NCBI GenBank assembly: GCA_934418055.1
Contig: CAKRWX010000149.1
Coordinates: 1-6,227, forward strand
Direction: 5' to 3'
Source: an uncultured Lachnospiraceae bacterium
Lineage (GTDB): Bacteria > Bacillota > Clostridia > Lachnospirales > Lachnospiraceae
Length of the DNA stretch: 6,227 bases
In this document: piece by piece, positions 1 to 5,784 of the stretch
How the letters are laid out: every line of letters starts with the position of its first letter
Numbering within the stretch: position 1 is the stretch's first letter
Program-made: the position numbers and the translations under genes
The notes under the pieces: generated by a model
The model's input: only the letters and a program-made list of their open reading frames with translations
Database searches by the model: none
Told to the model about the DNA's origin: nothing

Positions 1-1410
1 GTATTAGACACCGTTATCATGGGCAACAAGCGCCTGTATGAGGTAATGAAAGAGAAAGACGCCATCTACATGAAGGAAGATTTCTCTGACGAGGATGGCA
101 TCCGTGCTGCTGACTTAGAGGCAGAATTTGCGGAAATGAACGGCTGGGAGGCTGAGTCTGATGCAGCCAACTTATTAAATGGTCTGGGTGTTGACACCGA
201 GTACCATTACAGCCTGATGAAGGATTTGACCGGTGCCCTGAAAGTTAAGGTTCTGCTGGCACAGGCACTGTTTGGCAACCCAGACATCCTGCTTCTGGAT
301 GAGCCGACTAACCACTTAGACTTAGACGCGATTGCATGGTTAGAGGAGTTCTTAATCAACTTTGAGAATACCGTCATCGTAGTATCCCATGACCGTTATT
401 TCTTAAACAAAGTTTGTACTCATACTGCAGATATTGACTACGGCAAGATCCAGTTATACGCAGGAAACTACGATTTCTGGTACGAGTCCAGCCAGTTGAT
501 GGTAAAACAGATGAAGGAAGCAAACCGCAAGAAAGAGGAGAAGATCAAAGAGTTACAGGAGTTCATCCAGAGATTCTCCGCTAACGCATCCAAGTCCAAA
601 CAGGCGACTTCCAGAAAAAGAGCACTGGAGAAGATCGAGCTGGACGACATCCGTCCATCCAGCCGTAAGTACCCATACATCGATTTCCGTCCGGCACGTG
701 AGATCGGTAATGAGGTTCTGACCGTTGAGAATTTAACTAAGACCATCGACGGCGTCAAGGTACTGGATCACATTTCCTTTATCTTAAACCGTGAAGATAA
801 AGTGGCTTTGGTTGGCCCAAATGAGCAGGCAAAGACTGTATTGTTTAAAATTCTGGCAGGTGAGATGGAACCGGACGAGGGAAGCTATAAGTGGGGCCTG
901 ACCACATCCCAGTCCTATTTCCCGAAGGACAACACTGCTGAGTTTAACAATGATGACACCATCGTAGACTGGCTGACCCAGTATTCTCCAGAGAAGGACG
1001 TGACTTATGTTCGCGGCTTCCTTGGAAGAATGTTATTCGCTGGCGAGGACGGCGTGAAGAAAGTAAAAGTTCTCTCTGGTGGTGAGAAAGTCCGCTGTAT
1101 GCTTTCCAAGCTGATGATCTCCGGCGCTAACGTGCTGATGTTAGACGAGCCGACTGACCACTTAGACATGGAGTCCATCACCGCACTGAACAACGGTCTC
1201 ATCAAGTTCCCAGGCGTGTTGATCTTCTCCTCCCGTGACCATCAGATCGTACAGACCACTGCAAACCGTATCATGGAGATCGTCAACGGTCAGCTGATCG
1301 ATAAGATCACCACCTACGACGAGTATCTGGAGAGCGATGAGATGGCTCGTAAGAGACAGGTATTCACCGTTGTGGACGATGAGAACGCAGACGGCGAGGA
1401 CGCAGAGTAA
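1..1410 (+). CDS. ABC-F family ATPase, YbiT-type (5' end outside window)
   Basis: Cytoplasmic tandem-ABC protein without membrane segments; ABC-F proteins bind the ribosome and modulate translation. The frame is open from base 1 (VLDTVIMGNK, matching my recollection of E. coli YbiT near residue 80), so the ATG at 19 is internal and about 80 residues, including the first Walker A, are missing; 469 residues are visible. Domain 1: altered signature LTGAL (226-240), Walker B ILLLDEPTNHLD (286-321), H-switch SHD (385-393). A charged linker spans about 490-690, including SANASKSKQATSR, typical of the subfamily. Domain 2: Walker A reads GPNEQAKT (814-837), Q-loop reads SYFPKD (913-930), signature LSGGEK is intact (1072-1089), Walker B is VLMLDEPTDHLD (1132-1167), and the H-switch reads SSRDH with Arg for His (1228-1242). 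The tail is acidic. Subfamily is confident; the exact role (translation factor or antibiotic protection) is not known, and YbiT-type proteins are mostly housekeeping. Confidence 0.95.
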   Translation, partial: VLDTVIMGNKRLYEVMKEKDAIYMKEDFSDEDGIRAADLEAEFAEMNGWEAESDAANLLNGLGVDTEYHYSLMKDLTGALKVKVLLAQALFGNPDILLLDEPTNHLDLDAIAWLEEFLINFENTVIVVSHDRYFLNKVCTHTADIDYGKIQLYAGNYDFWYESSQLMVKQMKEANRKKEEKIKELQEFIQRFSANASKSKQATSRKRALEKIELDDIRPSSRKYPYIDFRPAREIGNEVLTVENLTKTIDGVKVLDHISFILNREDKVALVGPNEQAKTVLFKILAGEMEPDEGSYKWGLTTSQSYFPKDNTAEFNNDDTIVDWLTQYSPEKDVTYVRGFLGRMLFAGEDGVKKVKVLSGGEKVRCMLSKLMISGANVLMLDEPTDHLDMESITALNNGLIKFPGVLIFSSRDHQIVQTTANRIMEIVNGQLIDKITTYDEYLESDEMARKRQVFTVVDDENADGEDAE

Positions 1411-1413
1411 TAT

Positions 1414-2127
1414 TTAAACAATTGAATTACTACCGGATTGCTGCAATCCGGACCGATAAGCTGTAGGGGCCTGCCCCTGCAGCTTTTTAAATGTCCGGGC
1501 AAAATAATTAGCATCGGAAAAGCCGCATTGGAAAGCAATCTCCTGGATGGGAAGAGCTGTGGTATTCAGCAAAATCAGGGCCTGGCGGATGCGGGTGTGG
1601 TTGATGTAGTCGGTCAATGTCATCTGCACCTCTTTGCGGAACTGGGCGGAGAGATGGGTGCTGCTGATGCTGCACATGGCTGCCATCTGGCTTAGAGAAA
1701 GATCTTCCCTATAGTGGAAATCAATGTAATTTAAGCAGGTCCGGATTAAGGGAGAGACGTTCTGTCTGGAAAAGTTCTGTACCAGCAGACAGTACCGGCG
1801 CACGATGGTAAGACCGAAGGCATTTAAGTCATTTAAAGAATTCATGGATTCGATCTGAACGGCAATCTGGGTGGACAATCGGTCAATGTGGAGTGGATGG
1901 ACACCTCCGGCCTGTGCCGCCTTTCGCAGAAGGGTATTTAAAATAATCATCATGTTCTGGCTGTTACGCACCAGATCGTCAGTCCTGGGGACCAGATGGT
2001 GCTTACGGAAACGGCGCTGGTATTCCAGGGCATTTTTGGTATCACCGACGGATACCGCATTCATCAACAGTTCTTCTAACGCATAGCGCTCCTCGATGGG
2101 AGAGCGTGAAACAGATTCAAAGTCCAA
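1414..2127 (-). CDS. AraC-family transcriptional regulator
   Basis: DNA-binding regulator of 237 residues from a TTG start at 2127. The C-terminal ~100 residues are a complete AraC/XylS domain with two helix-turn-helices: LSLSQMAAMCSISSTHLSAQ (about residues 143-162) and LPIQEIAFQCGFSDANYF (about 192-209), ending in the family-typical GQAPTAYR. The N-terminal ~130 residues look helical and show no cupin-type sugar-binding fold. They resemble the helical region before the HTH in many clostridial AraC proteins (EERYALEELLMNAVSVGD; MMIILNTLLRKAAQAGGVHP); its ligand is unknown. AAAGGAG at 2143-2137 is 9 bases before the TTG. The in-frame ATG at 2151 adds 8 residues but has no ribosome binding site and starts only about 13 bases after the predicted transcription start. 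The gene diverges from the HAD-GH3 pair, its likely target. A 12-residue tail follows the HTH domain. Confidence 0.9.
   Translation of the reverse strand: MDFESVSRSPIEERYALEELLMNAVSVGDTKNALEYQRRFRKHHLVPRTDDLVRNSQNMMIILNTLLRKAAQAGGVHPLHIDRLSTQIAVQIESMNSLNDLNAFGLTIVRRYCLLVQNFSRQNVSPLIRTCLNYIDFHYREDLSLSQMAAMCSISSTHLSAQFRKEVQMTLTDYINHTRIRQALILLNTTALPIQEIAFQCGFSDANYFARTFKKLQGQAPTAYRSGLQQSGSNSIV
1433..1451. repeat. Perfect 8-bp inverted repeat after the ABC-F stop
   Basis: CCGGATTG (1433-1440), loop CTG, then CAATCCGG (1444-1451). It lies 22 bases past the ABC-F stop and 6 bases before the stronger hairpin at 1458-1485, so the ABC-F transcript ends in two stem-loops in tandem. It has no T-run in the plus direction and so is not a terminator by itself. 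On the minus strand it lies inside the regulator's last codons (SGLQQSG), before its stop codon, so it cannot serve that gene as an ordinary terminator. Confidence 0.6.
1458..1488 (+). terminator. Rho-independent terminator of the ABC-F gene, inside the convergent gene
   Basis: Left arm AAGCTGTAGGGG (1458-1469), loop CCTG (1470-1473), right arm CCCCTGCAGCTT (1474-1485). This is a 12-bp stem with one T-G wobble, and the right arm runs into five Ts (1484-1488). GC-rich stem plus T-tract is the classic intrinsic terminator. It starts 48 bases after the ABC-F stop. All of it lies within the coding part of the AraC-type gene on the other strand, where it encodes the conserved end of the HTH domain (KLQGQAPTAY). 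Confidence 0.82.
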
Positions 2128-2136
2128 GTTCAGAGT

Positions 2137-2143
2137 CTCCTTT
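2137..2143 (-). promoter_or_regulatory. Ribosome binding site that fixes the regulator start
   Basis: Minus-strand AAAGGAG, 9 bases upstream of the in-frame TTG at 2127-2125. It lies inside the reading frame that would begin at the ATG at 2151, and that ATG has no purine-rich site in front of it. The sequence therefore favours the TTG as start. Confidence 0.65.
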
Positions 2144-2170
2144 ATAAGCATATAATTTCATATTAATCTT

Positions 2171-2199
2171 ATGATACAATAAAATTGTGCTGAAAACAA
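2171..2199 (-). promoter_or_regulatory. Predicted sigma-A promoter of the AraC-type gene
   Basis: Minus-strand TTGTTT (2199-2194) and TATCAT (2176-2171), separated by exactly 17 bases. Transcription would start near 2164, giving a leader of about 37 bases before the TTG start. The small dyad ACAAT-AAA-ATTGT (2176-2188) lies in the spacer and could be an operator, though its arms are only 5 bp. This is prediction from consensus only. Confidence 0.5.
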
Positions 2200-2234
2200 G
2201 GAAGATTGTCATAGGTGAATATGGGAAAAACAGG

Positions 2235-2256
2235 TATACTTATGGCATGAAGGAGG
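2235..2256 (+). promoter_or_regulatory. Possible -10 box and ribosome binding site of the HAD-GH3 operon
   Basis: TATACT (2235-2240) matches the -10 consensus at 5 of 6 positions. The hexamer at the ideal -35 position (2212-2217, TAGGTG) is poor, and the nearest good -35-like box (TTGTCA, 2206-2211) is 23 bases away. A promoter with a good -10 and weak -35 is what an activator such as the divergent AraC-type protein would help, but that is inference. AGGAGG (2251-2256) is 4 bases before the ATG at 2261 and 7 before the ATG at 2264. Confidence 0.4.
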
Positions 2257-2260
2257 ACGG

Positions 2261-3103
2261 ATGATGAAGAGTCTGGATGAATTTGTCAAAAAGAAGGGAT
2301 ATCTGATCTGTGTGGATTCAGATGGCTGCGCCATGGACACCATGGATGTGAAGCATATCCGCTGTTTCGGCCCCTGTATGGTAAAAGAATGGGGACTGGA
2401 GGAATGGCAGGATCAGGTACTGGAGCGCTGGAATGAGATCAACCTGTATTCCATGACCAGAGGAATCAACCGGTTCCTGGCGTTGGCACAGGCATTAACC
2501 GAAGTAGATAAAAATCTGAAAAAAATTGATGGAATTGAGAAGCTGGCTCATTGGTCAGAAACTGCCGATGAGTTGTCCAACAGCTCCGTAAAAGCCGCTT
2601 TTGAGGCGACTGGAGAGCAGATTTTCCAGAAAGCCCATGACTGGTCTGTGGCAGTGAACCAGTCCATCGGACAGCTTCCAGAAGATCTGAAGCTTCCATT
2701 TGCAGGGGTAAAAGAAGGATTGGCAGCAGCCCATCAGGCAGCGGACGTTGCCATTGTATCTTCTGCCAATTTAGACGCCGTATTAGAAGAGTGGAACCGC
2801 CACAAGCTGATGGACAGCGTGGACGTTTGCCTGACCCAGAACGTGGGAAGCAAGGCCAGCTGTATCGGGAAGATGTTAGGCTACGGCTACGAGAAGAACC
2901 ACGTGCTGATGATCGGCGATGCGCCAGGTGATTTAAAGGCGGCCCAGAAAAATGGGGTTCTTTATTATCCGATTTTAGTAAAACATGAGAAAGAGTCCTG
3001 GCAGCGGTTTGTTATGGAGGCACTTCCGAAGTTTTTAGAGGGGGTATACGAGGGGGATTACGCCGAGGAACAGATCCAGGAGTTTAAAGAGAATTTATCG
3101 TAA
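2261..3103 (+). CDS. HAD-superfamily phosphatase/hydrolase
   Basis: Predicted cytoplasmic phosphotransferase-fold hydrolase of 280 residues. All four HAD motifs are present: motif I DSDGCAMD with nucleophile Asp19 and acid/base Asp21, motif II in IVSSAN (Ser167/168), motif III Lys198 in GSKASCIGK, and motif IV GDAPGD with Asp220 and Asp224 for magnesium. About 110 residues between motifs I and II (roughly 30-145), rich in Trp and charged residues, form a large C1-type cap that should set substrate choice. No signal peptide or membrane segment is seen. The AGGAGG site favours the second of two adjacent ATGs (2264) by spacing; the start could be either. It is first in an operon with the GH3 gene 36 bases downstream and opposite an AraC-type regulator, so a sugar phosphate is a fair guess. 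The substrate is not readable from sequence, and phosphoglycolate-type or other HAD activities cannot be excluded. Confidence 0.85.
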   Translation: MMKSLDEFVKKKGYLICVDSDGCAMDTMDVKHIRCFGPCMVKEWGLEEWQDQVLERWNEINLYSMTRGINRFLALAQALTEVDKNLKKIDGIEKLAHWSETADELSNSSVKAAFEATGEQIFQKAHDWSVAVNQSIGQLPEDLKLPFAGVKEGLAAAHQAADVAIVSSANLDAVLEEWNRHKLMDSVDVCLTQNVGSKASCIGKMLGYGYEKNHVLMIGDAPGDLKAAQKNGVLYYPILVKHEKESWQRFVMEALPKFLEGVYEGDYAEEQIQEFKENLS

Positions 3104-3139
3104 GAACAATATATTTTCAAAGAGAAGGAGAAGGCAGCT

Positions 3140-4840
3140 ATGGTAGATTTAAGAAAGAAACCGTATTATTTATCTGAGGAGCAGGTTCAGTGGGTGGAAG
3201 ATACCATCAAATCCATGACCATCGAGGAGAAGATTGGCCAGTTATTCGTCAACATGGTAACAGATCGTTCCCCAGAGGCGTTAAAAGAGGTCATTGACAC
3301 TTATCATCCAGGTGCAATCCGTTACCAGAACGCTCCGGCAGATGTGCTTTACGATCAGAATAAGACTCTGCAGGATGCGTCCAGAATCCCGTTATTGATC
3401 GCTTCCAACTGTGAGCAGGGCGGTAATGGCGGTGTTGGCGGCGGTACTCCAATCGCATGCGGCGCAGCTATTGCTTCCACTGGCAATGAAGAGAACGCTT
3501 ATCTGATGGCAAAAGTTGGCGCAGCAGAGAGCTGGGCAGTAGGCTGTAACTGGAACTTTGCTCCGATCGTAGATTTAACCTATAACTGGAGAAATACCAT
3601 TGTCCAGATCCGTGCATTTAACAATGTTCCAGACGATGTGATCCGCTATTCTAAGGCATTCTTCAAGGGAACCAGGACACGGGAGATGGCTACCTGTATG
3701 AAGCATTTCCCAGGTGATGGAACGGAGGAAAACGACCAGCATCTGATCATGGGCGTCAATGAGATGTCCTGTGAAGAGTGGGATCAGACTTATGGAAAGG
3801 TATACAAAGCCCTGATCGATGAGGGCGTTATGACCGTTATGGCAGGCCACATTGCTCTGCCTGCATATTCCAGGAAATTAAGACCTGGCATCAAGGATGT
3901 GGATATCCGTCCGGCAACGCTGGCTCCAGAGCTGATCACCGACCTGTTAAAAGGCCAGTTAGGCTTTAACGGACTGGTAGTGACTGACGCGTCCCATATG
4001 ATCGGTATGTTTGGCGCGACCGTTCCGAGAAGCGAGCAGGTTCCGGGCGCCATTGCAGCAGGCTGTGATATGTTCCTGTTCTTCAATGACAGGGAAGAGG
4101 ATTTTGGCTACATGATGGAAGGCTATAAGAACGGAACCATCACCGAGGAACGTTTAAATGATGCCCTGCACCGTATTTTAGGCTTAAAGGCGGCATTGAA
4201 TCTCCATATCCACAAGAAAGAGGGAACTCTGATGCCTCCAAAGGATGGATTATCCGTTGTTGGATGCCCGGAGCATCATCAGATCGCAGCCCAGATCGCA
4301 GACCAGTATGTGACTCTGGTAAAAGACCGTGAGAATTACCTTCCGATGACTCCTGAGAAATACAAACGCATCAAGCTGGTATTTATCGGTGGAGAAGGCA
4401 GAGTGATCGCCGGCCAGTTATTAAAGGGCAACGATGAGGTGATCAAGGCAGATGTGATCCGTCAGCTGGAAGAGGCCGGATTTGAGGTTGACGCAGAAGA
4501 ACCGGTTCTGAAGGGCAAGATGGAAGAGTTCAAGAAGCGGTTTGACGCAGTGCTGCTGATCCTCAGCGTGGAAGGCTTTGCCCAGTACAACGTGATGCGT
4601 GTGAAATGGAATCTGCCGATCAAGCAGCCATGGTACATGAGTGAGGTACCTACCATCGTTGCTTCCCTGACTTACCCGAACATGCTGATCGATGTACCGA
4701 TGGCAAGATGTTACGCAAATACTTACATGAACCATCCGGAGGCAGTCCATGCGCTGATCGAGAAGCTGATGGGCAGATCCGAATTCAAGGGAGCTTATAA
4801 TGATAATGTATTCTGCGGACGCTGGGAGACCAGATTCTAA
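3140..4840 (+). CDS. Family 3 glycoside hydrolase, beta-N-acetylhexosaminidase (NagZ)-like
   Basis: Predicted cytoplasmic glycosidase of 566 residues; no signal peptide. The N-terminal ~355 residues are the GH3 barrel: MTIEEKIGQLF (26-36), KHFPGDGTEENDQH (188-201) and VVTDASHMIG (280-289). Asp283 is the expected nucleophile. The spacing KHxPGxGxxxxDxH fits the NagZ group, where the His/Asp pair (here Asp199 and His201) does the acid/base step, so an N-acetyl-beta-glucosaminide is the likely substrate class. Residues about 380-566 form a second, alpha/beta-like domain, shorter than in GH3 glucosidases and like that of two-domain Gram-positive NagZ proteins. The usual DQEGGR loop is replaced by NCEQGG followed by a Gly-rich stretch (residues 90-102). 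AAGGAG at 3125-3130 is 9 bases before the ATG. It is cotranscribed with the HAD gene. GH3 membership is firm; substrate is inferred. Confidence 0.9.
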   Translation: MVDLRKKPYYLSEEQVQWVEDTIKSMTIEEKIGQLFVNMVTDRSPEALKEVIDTYHPGAIRYQNAPADVLYDQNKTLQDASRIPLLIASNCEQGGNGGVGGGTPIACGAAIASTGNEENAYLMAKVGAAESWAVGCNWNFAPIVDLTYNWRNTIVQIRAFNNVPDDVIRYSKAFFKGTRTREMATCMKHFPGDGTEENDQHLIMGVNEMSCEEWDQTYGKVYKALIDEGVMTVMAGHIALPAYSRKLRPGIKDVDIRPATLAPELITDLLKGQLGFNGLVVTDASHMIGMFGATVPRSEQVPGAIAAGCDMFLFFNDREEDFGYMMEGYKNGTITEERLNDALHRILGLKAALNLHIHKKEGTLMPPKDGLSVVGCPEHHQIAAQIADQYVTLVKDRENYLPMTPEKYKRIKLVFIGGEGRVIAGQLLKGNDEVIKADVIRQLEEAGFEVDAEEPVLKGKMEEFKKRFDAVLLILSVEGFAQYNVMRVKWNLPIKQPWYMSEVPTIVASLTYPNMLIDVPMARCYANTYMNHPEAVHALIEKLMGRSEFKGAYNDNVFCGRWETRF

Positions 4841-4910
4841 GTACGGGAAATTTCAGGTTCCAGAAGTGAAAGTGCAGAGTCTTCACAATTACTCTGAAAT
4901 TGGAAGAGCA

Positions 4911-4945
4911 GGGGATAAGTTTTCATTCTGAAAATCTTATTCCCC
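4911..4945. repeat. Long imperfect hairpin upstream of the deacetylase gene
   Basis: Nested arms: GGGGA (4911-4915) with TCCCC (4941-4945), TAAG (4916-4919) with CTTA (4936-4939), and TTTTCA (4920-4925) with TGAAAA (4929-4934), loop TTC. This gives 15 base pairs with only two single-base bulges (T4935, T4940). It is not followed by a T-run on either strand, so it is not a standard terminator. It may be an operator, an RNA structure, or a terminator of non-standard form for the upstream operon. Confidence 0.6.
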
Positions 4946-4946
4946 G

Positions 4947-4954
4947 CATACAAT
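4947..4954 (+). promoter_or_regulatory. Possible -10 box for the deacetylase-rarA operon
   Basis: CATACAAT contains TACAAT (5 of 6 matches to the sigma-A -10) and also matches the -10 consensus of sporulation factor sigma-E (CATACAnT). The upstream -35 region (about 4926-4932, TTCTGAA) is poor for either factor and falls in the loop and right arm of the hairpin. It lies 27 bases before the ATG at 4981. Confidence 0.35.
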
Positions 4955-4980
4955 AGAATAAAAAGCAACCAGGACTCGCT

Positions 4981-5772
4981 ATGAGACGAGAAGAATGGTA
5001 TTGGGCAATCTGGCTGTGGGGCCTGATTGCCCTTTTTATTTCAGTGGATGTGTATGACAATTTTGGCGGTGGGGCGGCTTTGCGGGCGGAAAGAAGTGTG
5101 GCAGCAGGGGGCGGCGCGGCGCTGGAAGGAACGTCAGAGCCTGATAGGGTGGAAGCTGCGCTGCCTGGACAAAAGTCCGGAATCAGACAGGACGCTGTCA
5201 GGACATTGGAAGAATCACGCAAGGAGATTGCCTTGACCTTCGATGATGGCCCCCATCCTGTTTACACGAAACTTCTCTTAGACGGACTTCGGGAACGAGG
5301 CGTTAAGGCCACATTTTTCTTGATTGGCCAGAATCTGGACGGCAACGAAGATCTGGTGCGCCAGATGAAGGAGGATGGCCATCTGATCGGAAATCATAGC
5401 CAGAAGCATATGCAGCTGACCAGGGAATCGGCGCAGGATGCCTGTAATCAGATCCAGTGCACCAATGAAAAACTGGAAAGCATCACTGGGGAGACGCCCC
5501 ATTATATCCGCCCGCCTTACGGATCCTGGAGCGAGGAACTGGAATGCATGGTGCCTATGACGGTGGTTTTATGGGACATTGATCCCTTAGACTGGAAGGT
5601 GCAGAATACCAGCCAGATCGTTAAGCATGTGGTAAAACGGGCCCAGGATGGAAGCATCGTTTTGCTGCATGATTCCTATGAGACATCGGTGGAAGCGGCG
5701 CTGGAAATCATTGACACCTTATCCGCAAATGGCTATAATTTTGTTACAGCAGATGAACTGGTGATCGAATGA
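4981..5772 (+). CDS. Membrane-anchored polysaccharide deacetylase (NodB/CE4)
   Basis: Metal-dependent enzyme of 263 residues removing N-acetyl groups from an extracellular glycan, probably peptidoglycan. Residues 6-22 (WYWAIWLWGLIALFISV) are an uncleaved-looking membrane anchor; the enzyme would face outward. A Gly/Ala-rich spacer (28-50, GGGAAL twice) and charged linker lead to the NodB domain at about 82-262. All five CE4 motifs are intact: TFDDGP (86-91, base Asp88, metal Asp89), HSQKH (139-143, metal His139 and His143), RPPYGS (177-182), DIDPLDW (199-205), and VLLHD (227-231, His230). The domain resembles sporulation or cell-wall deacetylases of Bacillota (PdaA/PdaB, PgdA types), but sequence alone does not choose among them. 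The ATG has only a weak ribosome site (CCAGGA); an in-frame stop at 4954-4956 rules out a much earlier start. It is 12 bases upstream of rarA. Confidence 0.92.
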   Translation: MRREEWYWAIWLWGLIALFISVDVYDNFGGGAALRAERSVAAGGGAALEGTSEPDRVEAALPGQKSGIRQDAVRTLEESRKEIALTFDDGPHPVYTKLLLDGLRERGVKATFFLIGQNLDGNEDLVRQMKEDGHLIGNHSQKHMQLTRESAQDACNQIQCTNEKLESITGETPHYIRPPYGSWSEELECMVPMTVVLWDIDPLDWKVQNTSQIVKHVVKRAQDGSIVLLHDSYETSVEAALEIIDTLSANGYNFVTADELVIE

Positions 5773-5784
5773 AGGATGGAAATT

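Larger units (their letters stand above)
4841..4980. other. Non-coding gap between GH3 and deacetylase genes
   Basis: Contains no gene. Its left half has a weak inverted repeat, CAGAGT (4875-4880) and ACTCTG (4891-4896) with a 10-base loop and no T-run. Its right half has a long imperfect hairpin (4911-4945) followed directly by a possible promoter -10 box. No canonical terminator for the HAD-GH3 operon was found, so some readthrough into the deacetylase gene is possible. Confidence 0.6.

Noticed and set aside
19..21. ATG as the start of the ABC-F gene
   Set aside because: The frame is open from base 1 and the preceding residues VLDTVI match the YbiT family, so the ATG is internal and the gene begins before the window.
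468..758. Open frame on the minus strand opposite the ABC-F gene
   Set aside because: It lies wholly antisense to a clearly coding region, resembles no family I know, and is a codon-bias shadow. The same holds for open frames at 1005-1205, 2466-2699, 3575-3850, 3790-4086, 4421-4750, 4923-5222, 5278-5502 and 5791-6141.
1433..1451. Perfect hairpin as the terminator of the AraC-type gene
   Set aside because: On the minus strand it precedes the stop codon and has only a loose AT-rich stretch after it; stopping there would leave a message without a stop codon.
1438..1695. Plus-strand open frame of 85 codons
   Set aside because: It lies antisense to the conserved HTH domain of the regulator and covers a terminator hairpin; no ribosome binding site was seen.
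2206..2240. TTGTCA and TATACT as a standard promoter pair
   Set aside because: The spacing is 23 bases, well beyond the usual 16-18, so only the -10 is kept as tentative.
2261..3103. Naming the HAD enzyme MupP or phosphoglycolate phosphatase
   Set aside because: The catalytic motifs are shared by the whole superfamily, and the cap does not match either enzyme closely enough to assign a substrate.
4875..4896. CAGAGT/ACTCTG inverted repeat as terminator of the GH3 operon
   Set aside because: The arms are only 6 bp with a 10-base loop and no T-run follows.
5776..5778. ATG at 5776 as the rarA start
   Set aside because: It is in frame but overlaps the ribosome binding site that serves the ATG at 5785, and has no suitable site of its own.
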